Source of the DNA: Pseudobowmanella zhangzhouensis
GTDB lineage: Bacteria; Pseudomonadota; Gammaproteobacteria; Enterobacterales; Alteromonadaceae
Assembly: GCF_042662685.1 (NCBI RefSeq)
Contig: NZ_JBHSYO010000003.1
Span: 310,001 to 374,000, forward strand
DNA: 64,000 nucleotides
Direction of reading: 5' to 3'
Both the position numbers and the translations under genes were made by a program. Below the pieces are notes generated by a model, which was not told the DNA's origin, did no database searches, and saw nothing but the letters and a program-made list of their open reading frames with translations. Below, piece after piece: positions 9,558-18,323 of the stretch (positions are counted from its first letter, which is position 1; each line of letters begins with the position of its first letter).

Positions 9558-9588
9558 CGAAAAAAAAGGGGCGTCAGCGACGCCCCCA
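9558..9588 (-). terminator. rho-independent terminator after flrC
   Basis: On the minus strand an eight-base GC-rich stem (GGGGCGTC paired with GACGCCCC, loop GCT) is followed by eight T residues. It begins 34 bases after the flrC stop. It separates the flrBC unit from the fliE promoter. Confidence 0.93.
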
Positions 9589-9622
9589 AAAAGTCCAAAC
9601 AAGCGGAATGTTTGAATCGGGT

Positions 9623-10957
9623 TCAGGCTGGCACCTCAATGCCATCCTCGCGCATACGCGCCAGTTTGTAACGCAGGGTACGCGGGCTGATGCCGAGCTT
9701 TTCGGCTACCACTTTGCGCTTGCCCTGATAAGTCTGTAACGCATCGAGAATAATCTGATGCTCCTGGTGACGAAGCTCCGCACCCAGCACCGGCTCTTTG
9801 GCCTCCAGCACCTGACTGGCTGAAACCAGTTGCGGCGTCTGGCTGACATCGATCATCAGATCATGGCTGTCTATTAGTTCGCCATCACACAGGATCAAGG
9901 CACGCTGCACGACGTTTTCCAGCTCACGTACGTTGCCCGGCCAATCATAATGCTGCAGTTTGGCTCTGGCCGCAGCGCTTAACTGCGGACAATGGGTTTG
10001 CTCACAATGACGCTCAATCAAGTGCTCGGTTAGCGGGATAATATCGCCAGGACGCTGTGACAGCGGACGCCACATCAAAGGGAATACATTCAGGCGATAA
10101 TATAAATCTTCGCGGAAGATCCCACGGCGTACCGCCTCTTTTAAATCACGGTTACTGGTGGCGATCACGCGTACATCCAGCGCGATGGTTTTACGACTGC
10201 CCAGGCGTTCAACTTCTTTTTCCTGCAGAACACGCAGAATCTTGGCCTGCAGGCCTAAGTCCATCTCGGTAATTTCATCCAGTAGCAAGGTGCCACCCTG
10301 GGCCTGTTCGAATTTTCCCGGACATGCCTGTAATGCACCGGTAAACGCGCCTTTTTCATAACCAAACAAGGTCGCTTCCAGCATATTCTCCGGGATGGCC
10401 GCACAGTTAATCGCCACAAATGGCTTGTCGGCGCGGGCGGATTTGTCGTGGATATAGCGCGCTAACACTTCTTTACCCGAACCACTGGGGCCAAGCACCA
10501 TCACGGTGGCATCGGCACGTGCGACACGGGTAGCAAGATGCAGCAATTCTTCAGAACTGGGATCACCTACCACAGGCTGACGGGATTCAATCGCCGGTGC
10601 CGGCGCATAGCGGTCAACTAGATTGAGTAATACCTGCGGCGCAAAGGGTTTGGCCAGATAATCGGTGGCCCCATCGCGCATAGCCTGTACCGCATCATCG
10701 ATGGTGGCATAGGCGGTCATCAGTAGTACCGGTACCTCGGCATGGCGCGCTTTGATAGAGCGTAATAAGTCCAGGCCGCTCATGCTGCCCATTTGAATAT
10801 CGCTGACCACCAAATCAATTTTATGCCGCCCCAATTGCAACATGGCAGCCTCGGCACTGTCTGCCTCAACAATGTCGTAGCCACCCAATAATAGGGTATC
10901 CACCAGTGCTTCACGCAAGCCGGCGTCATCTTCAACAATCAGGATTTTTCTGCTCAT
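9623..10957 (-). CDS. flrC: sigma-54-dependent flagellar response regulator FlrC (FleR)
   Basis: FlrC is the response regulator of the FlrB-FlrC pair that activates sigma-54 promoters of basal-body, hook and some flagellin genes. The 444-residue product has a receiver domain (residues 1-120, phosphoacceptor Asp in VVSDIQMG), an AAA+ domain with Walker A GPSGSGKE and the sigma-54 contact loop GAFTGA (about 135-365), and a C-terminal Fis-type helix-turn-helix (LGISPRTLRYKLARM). It overlaps flrB by four bases. Both the terminator and fliE promoter follow directly. Confidence 0.95.
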   Translation of the reverse strand: MSRKILIVEDDAGLREALVDTLLLGGYDIVEADSAEAAMLQLGRHKIDLVVSDIQMGSMSGLDLLRSIKARHAEVPVLLMTAYATIDDAVQAMRDGATDYLAKPFAPQVLLNLVDRYAPAPAIESRQPVVGDPSSEELLHLATRVARADATVMVLGPSGSGKEVLARYIHDKSARADKPFVAINCAAIPENMLEATLFGYEKGAFTGALQACPGKFEQAQGGTLLLDEITEMDLGLQAKILRVLQEKEVERLGSRKTIALDVRVIATSNRDLKEAVRRGIFREDLYYRLNVFPLMWRPLSQRPGDIIPLTEHLIERHCEQTHCPQLSAAARAKLQHYDWPGNVRELENVVQRALILCDGELIDSHDLMIDVSQTPQLVSASQVLEAKEPVLGAELRHQEHQIILDALQTYQGKRKVVAEKLGISPRTLRYKLARMREDGIEVPA

Positions 10958-12057
10958 GCACTACGCTCCTGTAAAACTGCTGCGGTCTGAGACGAAGATA
11001 GTTTTTCTATGGGCAAGCGCAGGGTAAACACCGCGCCACCATCCGGATGGTTGTCTGCCAGCGCCTGCCCTTTGTGGGACTGCGCCACAGCTTTAACCAC
11101 CGCCAGACCAAGGCCGGTGCCCTGGCTACGGGTAGTAAAGAAAGGTTCAAACAGTCGGCCTTTGACTTTATCTGCCAGGCCACAACCATTGTCACGGACC
11201 TGAATATCCACCTGTCCCGGCGAATTATTGCTGCGCGTGGCGGATAACCAGATGCAGGGGCGCTCCCCCACATGCTGTAAGGCATTATGAATCAGGTTTT
11301 GCAACGCGCTGGCCAGCGCGGTTTTATTGCCCAGCACCAGAATATCCGGCTCCGGCAACGATACCTGCAATTCGGTGTTAGCGTGCTGCAACATGGCTTC
11401 ACTGCCCTGCTGGACTTCCTGCAGCAGTTGCTGCAGGGAGATTTCACCCACCACCTGCTCGCTACCGCTTTTAGCAAATAACAACATGTCATTGACCTGT
11501 TGCTCTAAATCTTTCAGACGGGATAATAATTTTTCGGTGAATTTTTGACGCGCGGCTTCGGTCAGCATACTGCTGCCCATATTCGCCGCGTATAACATTG
11601 CTGCCGATAACGGTGTACGAATCTGATGGGCCAGTGACGCTACCATGCGCCCCAGCGATGACAGACGTTGCATATGACTAACCCGCTCCTGTAAACGACG
11701 GGTTTCGGTGAGGTCGGTCAGCACAATCAGCTGCCCCGGCTCGTTTTGTAACGGGCAGATCTGTAATTTTACTTTGCGGCCATCATGCAATGACACTTCG
11801 TGACCGTCGTCGGCCTGTGGGCGGAATGAGCGGGCAATAATAGTCCGCCAGGCTTGGCCTTCCAGCGGTTTGCCGAGCAATTCAATCGCCACACGGTTGG
11901 CCTGCTTGACCGTCCCCGTGTTATCCACCACTACGACACCCGCAGGCATAACATCAAGTAAATGCGCCAGTCGCTCGCTTTGCTGACGCAAACCCTGCAC
12001 CTCGGCGGCATCACACAGCACCATATTGGCGGCATTGTGCGGCTTACTCATTGTCAT
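10954..12057 (-). CDS. flrB: flagellar sensor histidine kinase FlrB (FleS)
   Basis: FlrB is the cytosolic histidine kinase that phosphorylates FlrC. It has a PAS-like domain (residues about 20-120, HLLDVMPAGVVVVDNTG), a dimerization box with the phosphorylated His in SLAHQIRTPLSAA, and an ATPase domain with N box (NLIHNALQH), G1 (DNGCGL) and G2 (GTGLGLAV). No membrane segment is seen. Start choice is uncertain: GTG 12063, ATG 12057 and ATG 12051 are in frame. AGGTGAG precedes the two ATG codons, so the true start is one of these. Confidence 0.94.
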   Translation of the reverse strand: MTMSKPHNAANMVLCDAAEVQGLRQQSERLAHLLDVMPAGVVVVDNTGTVKQANRVAIELLGKPLEGQAWRTIIARSFRPQADDGHEVSLHDGRKVKLQICPLQNEPGQLIVLTDLTETRRLQERVSHMQRLSSLGRMVASLAHQIRTPLSAAMLYAANMGSSMLTEAARQKFTEKLLSRLKDLEQQVNDMLLFAKSGSEQVVGEISLQQLLQEVQQGSEAMLQHANTELQVSLPEPDILVLGNKTALASALQNLIHNALQHVGERPCIWLSATRSNNSPGQVDIQVRDNGCGLADKVKGRLFEPFFTTRSQGTGLGLAVVKAVAQSHKGQALADNHPDGGAVFTLRLPIEKLSSSQTAAVLQERSA

Positions 12058-12094
12058 ACTCACCTCATGTCAAAATTCAGACACTGAGTGTGTT

Positions 12095-12111
12095 TGCAAT
12101 GAGCATGCCAA
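12095..12111 (-). promoter_or_regulatory. sigma-54 promoter of flrBC
   Basis: The minus strand reads TTGGCATGCTCATTGCA with exact GG-ten-GC spacing and good -24 and -12 boxes. The start of transcription would be near 12084, about 27 bases before the flrB ATG. This is the expected target of FlrA in the Vibrio-type cascade. Confidence 0.85.
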
Positions 12112-12167
12112 AAATTACTTTAATATATTCAGTAAGTTAACTGCAAAAAATGAGATAAGAGAAGGGG

Positions 12168-12196
12168 TAAACCGCGATTTTATTCGTCGCGGTTTA
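12168..12196. repeat. 10-bp inverted repeat spanning the flrA stop codon
   Basis: TAAACCGCGA and TCGCGGTTTA form a perfect ten-base stem with a nine-base loop that contains the flrA stop codon. No T-tract follows on either strand, so it is not a typical terminator. It could stabilise the 3' end of flrA mRNA. Confidence 0.55.
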
Positions 12197-13616
12197 AGTT
12201 GTATTTACGCATTTTTTCAACTAGCGTGGTGCGGCGCATACCCAGCAATTCCGCCGCGCGTGCTACCACCCATTCATGCTGATCCAGCGCCTGTTGAATC
12301 AGGCTCAGTTCCAGGTCGGAGATGTATTCTTTCAGATTCAATCCCTCGGCTGGCAACTGACCATTAGCAGCCGGAGTGCCCTGCAATTCGGCATTGATCT
12401 CTTCATCGCTGAGCGAGCCGCCAAACAGCTCGTTAATCGCCTCACGCTCCAGTAGTTCTTCCGGATAGTCGGGCTGAAAATCATCGCCGGCAACATACTG
12501 ATATTTCTGGGGTAAATCGGCTACATCGATGATCTGGTTGGGGAACAGAATACTCAGGCGTTCCACCAGGTTAGACAACTCACGCACGTTGCCCGGCCAG
12601 CTATGCTCCATCAGGGATTGCATGGCCTTTTCGGTAAAACGCAATGACTCACAGGCATCAGATTTCATCCGTGTGATCAATTCCTGCAACAACAGCGGTA
12701 CGTCTTCCACCCGTTCGCGCAGTGCCGGCGTTTCAATTGGGAACACATTCAGACGATAGAACAGATCCTCCCGGAACTTTTCCTGTTCGACCATGGTTTC
12801 CAGATTGCGGTGGGTGGCGGCAATGATGCGTACATTGCACGGAATCGGTTTACTGCTGCCGACCCGCTCGTAGTTGCGTTCCTGTAACACCCGCAACAAC
12901 TTAACCTGCATTTGCAGTGGCATATCACCGATTTCATCCAAAAACAGGGTGCCACCTTCGGCCAGTTCAAAACGCCCTTTGCGGCTGCTGACTGCGCCGG
13001 TAAACGCGCCCTTTTCATGACCGAATAATTCCGACTCCAGTAACTCCCCTGGGATGGCACCACAGTTAACCGGCACAAACGGACCGTTTTTGCGGGCCGA
13101 CATAAAATGCAGGTTGCGCGCGACCACCTCTTTACCTGTACCCGATTCACCCAGGATCAGGACATTGGCATCGGTGGGCGCGACTTTTTCAATCATATGA
13201 CGCACGGCCTGAATGCCGGCGCTTTTACCCACCAGTGAACGGAATAATTTGGTTTTACCCGGTGAGCCCTTACCCGGTGCCATACGCTGATACTGCTCGC
13301 AGCGGTGCAGCATATTGGTCAGGTTCGGGTAGTTAAACGGTTCAGATAGATGCCCAACGATATTCGCAGGTAGCCCGTTTGGCTTTGCATCAGACATCAA
13401 CACAAACGGAATAGCGGGAAACTTTTCGGCGACATCATTCGCCAGTTGTGGATCTTCACCGTCAATTAGCACGGCTTTGGCAAAGCCCTGCGCCGTTAAT
13501 GTAGCAACCGCGGCCGAAAACGGCACACACTGACAGGATTCGCCCACAAAGGACAAGATGGTTTGCAAACTGTCGCTACGCGCAGATTGCTGACTGATTA
13601 CCAGAACGTCGCTCAT
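12180..13616 (-). CDS. flrA: flagellar master regulator FlrA (FleQ)
   Basis: FlrA/FleQ is the top-level sigma-54 activator of polar flagellar genes and, in relatives, a cyclic-di-GMP receptor. The 478-residue product has the divergent FleQ-type receiver (residues 1-110, probably unphosphorylated), an AAA+ domain with Walker A GESGTGKE (156-163) and GAFTGA loop, and a C-terminal Fis-type helix-turn-helix (LLGMRRTTLVEKMRKYNL). It stands alone with a sigma-70-type promoter, consistent with its place above flrBC. Confidence 0.95.
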   Translation of the reverse strand: MSDVLVISQQSARSDSLQTILSFVGESCQCVPFSAAVATLTAQGFAKAVLIDGEDPQLANDVAEKFPAIPFVLMSDAKPNGLPANIVGHLSEPFNYPNLTNMLHRCEQYQRMAPGKGSPGKTKLFRSLVGKSAGIQAVRHMIEKVAPTDANVLILGESGTGKEVVARNLHFMSARKNGPFVPVNCGAIPGELLESELFGHEKGAFTGAVSSRKGRFELAEGGTLFLDEIGDMPLQMQVKLLRVLQERNYERVGSSKPIPCNVRIIAATHRNLETMVEQEKFREDLFYRLNVFPIETPALRERVEDVPLLLQELITRMKSDACESLRFTEKAMQSLMEHSWPGNVRELSNLVERLSILFPNQIIDVADLPQKYQYVAGDDFQPDYPEELLEREAINELFGGSLSDEEINAELQGTPAANGQLPAEGLNLKEYISDLELSLIQQALDQHEWVVARAAELLGMRRTTLVEKMRKYNLNRDE

Positions 13617-13659
13617 TAACTACCTGATTATGAAAGACTATCGTTATTGTTATGGATTG

Positions 13660-13687
13660 ATTGTAACCCGTCAGTTATTTGACGCAA
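13660..13687 (-). promoter_or_regulatory. probable sigma-70 promoter of flrA
   Basis: The minus strand has TTGCGT, 16 bases, then TACAAT, giving a start near 13653, about 37 bases before the flrA ATG. The -35 lies inside an inverted repeat (TTGACGC at 13679-13685 with GCGTCAA at 13698-13704), which could be an operator. Confidence 0.6.
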
Positions 13688-13752
13688 CCGCGATTGCGCG
13701 TCAACTTTTCTGATTGCAGATTTTCCACACAATCTTTGCCCGCTACAGCCGT

Positions 13753-13779
13753 AAAAAAAGCGCCAAAAGGCGCTTTTTT
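13753..13779 (-). terminator. terminator after the divergent flagellin
   Basis: An A-rich/T-rich hairpin, AAAAAAGCGCC with loop and GGCGCTTTTTT, lies 16 bases after the flagellin stop. Symmetry makes it potentially active on both strands, though only the minus strand has an upstream gene ending here. Confidence 0.9.
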
Positions 13780-13794
13780 CTTACTGAAATATCG

Positions 13795-14595
13795 CTAGCC
13801 CAATAGTGCCAGTACCTGACCCCGTTGCTGATTAGCCTGTGCCTGCACCGACAGCGAAGCCTGACTCAAAATATTATTGGCGGCCTGATCCGCAGTGGCC
13901 TGAGCGTAATCAGTATCCTGCAGACGGCTGCGCGCAGCGGCCACATTGACTTCCTGATTACCCAAATTGCGCGCAGCAGACTCAAACTGATTCTGTGTGG
14001 CACCTAAATCCGCGCGGGCACTGCCCACATAATCCACCGCAGCATCAGCAGCTTTAAGTGCATCATCCACGCTGCCTGTGGTCACATCGATATTCAGCAC
14101 ATCGGTTAAACCGGACGCCACGTCTTGTGTACCCACAGAAATTTTCTGGCCCGCGGCAGAGCCTACCTGAAAGTCCAGCGAGCCATCACCGCTAAGCAGC
14201 TGCTTACCGTTGAAGCTGGTTTGCTCTATGGTTTGATTAATATTGCTTTGCAGGGCGCTGATCTCGCCCTGAATGGCCTTTTTGTCTGCGGCACTTAAAA
14301 TGCCATTACCAGCCTGTACCGTCAGCTCACGAATGCGATTAACATCATTGCTGATGCCTGACAGACCGCCTTCGGCCACCTGCGATAATGAAATACCGTC
14401 ATAAGCATTGGTCACAGACTGACGATAACCAGACACCTCAGAGGTCAACCTATCGATTATCTGCAGCCCTGCCGCATCGTCAGCGGCGCTGTTAACCCGC
14501 TTACCCGAAGCGAGACGCTCAAACAGGGTCTTTTGCTTTTCCTGTAACTGCGCCAGTGCTGAGCTGTTATCCGATGATGTGTTGAAATTAATCAT
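13795..14595 (-). CDS. divergent flagellin
   Basis: This is a flagellin, a filament subunit. The N-terminal D0/D1 signature is present from residue 29 (LASGKRVNSAADDAAGLQI) and the C-terminal half ends VAAARSRLQDTDYAQATADQ and a typical LSQASLSVQAQANQQRGQVLALLG tail. The first 25 residues (MINFNTSSDNSSALAQLQEK) depart from the NTNVSALNAQ motif kept in the other flagellin of this window. At 266 residues the variable domain is short. It lies alone between flrA and maf, with its own terminator and a GGGAGG ribosome site. It could be a minor filament or filament-base flagellin. Confidence 0.9.
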   Translation of the reverse strand: MINFNTSSDNSSALAQLQEKQKTLFERLASGKRVNSAADDAAGLQIIDRLTSEVSGYRQSVTNAYDGISLSQVAEGGLSGISNDVNRIRELTVQAGNGILSAADKKAIQGEISALQSNINQTIEQTSFNGKQLLSGDGSLDFQVGSAAGQKISVGTQDVASGLTDVLNIDVTTGSVDDALKAADAAVDYVGSARADLGATQNQFESAARNLGNQEVNVAAARSRLQDTDYAQATADQAANNILSQASLSVQAQANQQRGQVLALLG

Positions 14596-14606
14596 ATCTG
14601 CCTCCC

Positions 14607-14620
14607 GTCGGTATACCGAC
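14607..14620. repeat. 14-bp palindrome at the flagellin ribosome site
   Basis: GTCGGTATACCGAC is a perfect palindrome that abuts the GGGAGG ribosome-binding site of the divergent flagellin. In RNA it could fold as a five-base stem with a TATA loop. It might be a protein operator or a translation control hairpin. Confidence 0.5.
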
Positions 14621-14822
14621 TACCTTGCTTGAGTTTAGCACTTCGGCGGCATTGGTTAAATGTTGCGCACTATGGCAAAGGTGTGGTTTTGTATCCTCGG
14701 GTATTTGCCGATATACCCATAGTAGCGTGCGACCAAGCAAGGCTGGTCAGCGCTGATACGACCGATTACAATCCTAATTAATTGAAATTTATCGCTAAAT
14801 TCGCCGTTGGGCGAAACTAGGT

Positions 14823-14839
14823 AGCAGCAAGGGTGCCAG
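14823..14839 (-). promoter_or_regulatory. candidate sigma-54 promoter for the divergent flagellin
   Basis: The minus strand reads CTGGCACCCTTGCTGCT: the -24 box is perfect (TGGCAC) and GC falls at the exact ten-base spacing, but the -12 box is CTGC rather than TTGC. Transcription would start near 14812, leaving a leader of about 215 bases before the flagellin ATG. The site lies just ahead of the divergent maf start. Confidence 0.42.
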
Positions 14840-14846
14840 AGGCCGC

Positions 14847-17800
14847 ATGTTAAAAGACATTCGATTGCATTTACATCAGGATGAAGACGCCCAAACAGCA
14901 TTGGAAGATCTGCAAGCGGATTTTATCGCTGCGCAATTTCAGCAAAATATGCGCGCGCTGCGGGCTCACATGCCTTCGGTCGCGGCTGAACTGGAACAGG
15001 TGAGATCGCAGAATATCTCGATTTTTTGCAACAAATCGGGCGGCCATAATATTGTAGATTATGGTACTGGCCGTGTTTTATATGGCCTTGAACCGCAGCA
15101 GGAAATAACGACGCACCTGCAGCACTGGCAACAACATCCACTGTTTATTGATCTGGCTAACCAGCATCCCCTACACCACAGTACGGACGATGTCGCTACG
15201 CGTGCGGCAGCCATCGCCAAACGTTCCCCGTTGCCTGAAGAGGTTGACACTCTGGTAGTGTTCGGCCTGGGGCTGGGTCAGCATTTAGCCACGTTGTTGC
15301 AACAGCATCGGATTCGTCATCTGGTGGTATATGAACCGGAATTACAGTATCTGCACAGCTCATCACTGGTGGGTGACTGGCAGCAGATTCTCGACTTAGC
15401 TCAACAAAAAAATACCCTGCTGTTTATGCTCAGCGGCAAAGATGGCCGCGATTTGGTGGAAAACATGCAGGAATTGCAGCAACACGCAGGCATTGCTGGT
15501 TTCTATCTGTATAAGCACTACCACCATCCGGTATTTGACGGCATTGAGCAGGATCTGATGTTGCGCAGCTGGCCGCAAATAGCGGCCCAAGGGCTGCGCC
15601 TCAAGCGCGATGATTTCGCTGCCTATAAACCGCTGTTTTGCGCGCTGGCTGAACCAGAGCAACTGGCCGTGTGCAAGAGCGAACACCACCCGCGTTTTCA
15701 GCAAAATATGGCTGCATTCAGCCATTATTTCCCGGATATTGCCGCGCAATTTCGTGATTACACGCCCCGCTACTGGTGGCCGGTCGCCGCAGGAGATGAG
15801 GTCAATCTCTTAGATTTAAGTGATTTGGCGCTACTTTACAGCAAAAGCCCTGCCGAGGATGGCCGGCTCAATAGCGACAACTTTGTTAATCACCCCAACA
15901 AAGATGGTTTAGTACTTGGATACAAGGGCGAAAAACTCAAAAACTACCTGCATTATCAGTACGTGGCCAAGACCGAATCCCTGATGGCCAGGCTGGAAGA
16001 AAAGCGCGGCACCCTGCCGGATACGATTAAATCGCTCATCATGTTTGGGCTGGGCAGCGGCTATCAGTTACAGGCGTTGCTGGACGGCCACCGGGTGGAA
16101 AAGCTGTTTATCTGCGAGCCTAATCGTGACTTTTTTTACGCCTCACTTTTTGCCATCGACTGGGCTGAGATTCTCAAACAGGTCGACGATAATGGCTGGC
16201 GTATTTATCTCAATGTGGGTGATGATGGCAGCAACCTGTTTCGCGATTTACTCCATCAATTTTACGCCATCGGGCCATATAACCTGGCCAACACCTATTT
16301 TTATCAGAGCTATCACAATCCTAATCTGAGTGACGCAGTCGCCAATCTGCGCGAACAATTGCAGGTGGTGATAAGCATGGGAGAATATTTTGACCATGCC
16401 CGCTATGGGATTGCCCATACCACCGAAACACTGCGACGCGGCTATCATTTGCTGACAGATCGCAAAACCCGCCCTATTCCGTTTGAGCTAGGTGAAGTGC
16501 CGGTCTTTGTTGTGGGTAATGGCCCGTCGCTGGATGCCAGCCTGGACGCCATTCGCGAATATCGCGATCAGGCTATCGTGATTTCCTGCGGTACCGCGCT
16601 GATGCCATTGCAAAAAGCCGGTATTGTGCCGGATTACCACGCGGAAATTGAGCAAAACCGTTCCACCTTTGACTGGTGTTCGCGGGTCGGTGATTTTGAG
16701 TTTCTAAAACAGATTACCCTGATTTCCTGTAACGGCATTCACCCGGATACCTGCGACCTGTTTAAAGATGTGCTGATCGCCCTGAAAGATGGTGAGTCAT
16801 CCACCGTATCCGCCACCGAGGTGTTAGGAAAAGGCCGTTTTCATGAGCTGAAATTTGCCTTTCCAACCGTGTCAAACCTGGTAGTGAATCTGTTCTGTGA
16901 ACTGGGCTTTACCCAGCTTTATCTGCTTGGTGTGGATTTAGGCTTTGTGGATGACAAACATCACCATAGCAAGCAATCCGGCTATTACGATCAGCAAGGT
17001 GAAGAGTTATATAACTACCGGGAGCGCAATCATACCGCACTGCGGGTACCGGGCAATTTCCGCCCGATGGTATTTACCAAGCATGAATTCAAAGTCTCCA
17101 AAACCATTATCGAGCAGGCGCTGGCCAATCATCGACAGGTAGAATGCTTTAACTGTAGTGATGGCGCTAAAATCGCAGGCGCCACCCCGCTCAATCTGGA
17201 CTTCATGCTGATCACCAGCGCAGCTGAGACCAAGCAGCAGGCACTGCATTTTTTACACGAGAAGGCATTTACAGCAGTAGAGGATTACAGCCATTATCCA
17301 GCGCGCTTTGACGCCCATTTCAGGCCCGATGTACTGCATACTGAGCTGAATAAATTGCAGCAGTTGGTGGATGCAACCGAAGCCACGCCCGAGTCTATTG
17401 ACCAACTGATTGAAAAGCAGCGGATCCTGCTGTTTGCCTCTTATAAAACCAGTAAATCTCTGCTGTTTTACTTGTTCTACGGCAGCATGAACTACACCAA
17501 TGCGTTTTTAAGTAAAGTGCTGAGTGTTAATCAGTCAGAAAAAGAGGCTTTAGGCGTGGCCCTCGACATGTGGAAGCAGGCATTAGCAGATATAGTGGGT
17601 GATTATCTGCAACAGCCCGCGAAGTTTGATACCGTCAGCTCGTTCTCGTCGGCAAGAATGAGCAGCTGGATTAAACGGGTCGCCACAAGTGTCTGTCATT
17701 TGGAAGTTCATGGTGACACGCAGTTACAAAGCGACTGGCTGCAACAAATACCCGCTTGGCGCGCCTCTGCACAAGATAAAGCGAACTGGCGGGTTCTATG

Positions 17801-18323
17801 GTTGAATCGTGGAGACTCGCAACAGGAGACCGCAGATTATCATCTGGTTATCCTGCCCCATGGCGACCTGAGCGCCACTGGGAACATCGTTTCGAACAGC
17901 CAACTAACCATTATGTTACCTGGGTTTCATCGGCTTTCACTTGATACGACCGACATCCTGAATGGCATCGCTCCTGTATGGTATTCAAATTTGGTGATTA
18001 ATTTATGCAGCTCATTACGTCAGGCAAATTTCAGCCGCGGTTGCATCATTGCAAAAGTGAGATTTTTAGCCAACGATTCACCCCACAAACCATACGAGCA
18101 ATACTTTAGTGGGCTGGACGCCATCGGGCATTATGTTGACTTTGGCAGCTATATTTGGATTCCTGCAACGGCGCAGGTTAGACCTGAGCAATTGATCGAT
18201 GGATTCGGTACCCGTGGCCGACAGGTATTTCACCCCCCTACACCTCAGGATTTAGTCATTGTGATAAACCAAGCTGGTTTCTCGAAAATGCAGCAAATTG
18301 CCGAGAATGGGTCAAGGAAATAA
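14847..18323 (+). CDS. giant Maf-type (DUF115/MptE-like) flagellin glycosyltransferase
   Basis: Motility accessory factor proteins transfer nonulosonic acids such as pseudaminic acid to flagellin Ser/Thr. The DUF115/MptE-like core is clear at residues about 550-780 (VPVFVVGNGPSLDASLDAIR). At 1158 residues the protein is much longer than usual Maf proteins. Part of the extra length is an internal duplication: a Rossmann-like unit at about 134-245 (VVFGLGLGQHLATLLQQH) recurs at about 395-500 (IMFGLGSGYQLQALLDGH), each followed by a similar 90-residue pattern. The C-terminal 380 residues are not recognised. Its place beside a flagellin and the pse genes supports the role. Confidence 0.85.
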   Translation: MLKDIRLHLHQDEDAQTALEDLQADFIAAQFQQNMRALRAHMPSVAAELEQVRSQNISIFCNKSGGHNIVDYGTGRVLYGLEPQQEITTHLQHWQQHPLFIDLANQHPLHHSTDDVATRAAAIAKRSPLPEEVDTLVVFGLGLGQHLATLLQQHRIRHLVVYEPELQYLHSSSLVGDWQQILDLAQQKNTLLFMLSGKDGRDLVENMQELQQHAGIAGFYLYKHYHHPVFDGIEQDLMLRSWPQIAAQGLRLKRDDFAAYKPLFCALAEPEQLAVCKSEHHPRFQQNMAAFSHYFPDIAAQFRDYTPRYWWPVAAGDEVNLLDLSDLALLYSKSPAEDGRLNSDNFVNHPNKDGLVLGYKGEKLKNYLHYQYVAKTESLMARLEEKRGTLPDTIKSLIMFGLGSGYQLQALLDGHRVEKLFICEPNRDFFYASLFAIDWAEILKQVDDNGWRIYLNVGDDGSNLFRDLLHQFYAIGPYNLANTYFYQSYHNPNLSDAVANLREQLQVVISMGEYFDHARYGIAHTTETLRRGYHLLTDRKTRPIPFELGEVPVFVVGNGPSLDASLDAIREYRDQAIVISCGTALMPLQKAGIVPDYHAEIEQNRSTFDWCSRVGDFEFLKQITLISCNGIHPDTCDLFKDVLIALKDGESSTVSATEVLGKGRFHELKFAFPTVSNLVVNLFCELGFTQLYLLGVDLGFVDDKHHHSKQSGYYDQQGEELYNYRERNHTALRVPGNFRPMVFTKHEFKVSKTIIEQALANHRQVECFNCSDGAKIAGATPLNLDFMLITSAAETKQQALHFLHEKAFTAVEDYSHYPARFDAHFRPDVLHTELNKLQQLVDATEATPESIDQLIEKQRILLFASYKTSKSLLFYLFYGSMNYTNAFLSKVLSVNQSEKEALGVALDMWKQALADIVGDYLQQPAKFDTVSSFSSARMSSWIKRVATSVCHLEVHGDTQLQSDWLQQIPAWRASAQDKANWRVLWLNRGDSQQETADYHLVILPHGDLSATGNIVSNSQLTIMLPGFHRLSLDTTDILNGIAPVWYSNLVINLCSSLRQANFSRGCIIAKVRFLANDSPHKPYEQYFSGLDAIGHYVDFGSYIWIPATAQVRPEQLIDGFGTRGRQVFHPPTPQDLVIVINQAGFSKMQQIAENGSRK

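Noticed and set aside
14690..14720. GCCGATAT as a sigma-28 -10 box for maf
   Set aside because: The -10 matches well, but the sequence at the correct -35 distance is TTTG rather than TAAA, so support is too weak.
14656..14901. 81-residue minus-strand frame upstream of the divergent flagellin
   Set aside because: It overlaps the maf start and has no ribosome site or family resemblance; the region is better explained as flagellin leader and promoter.
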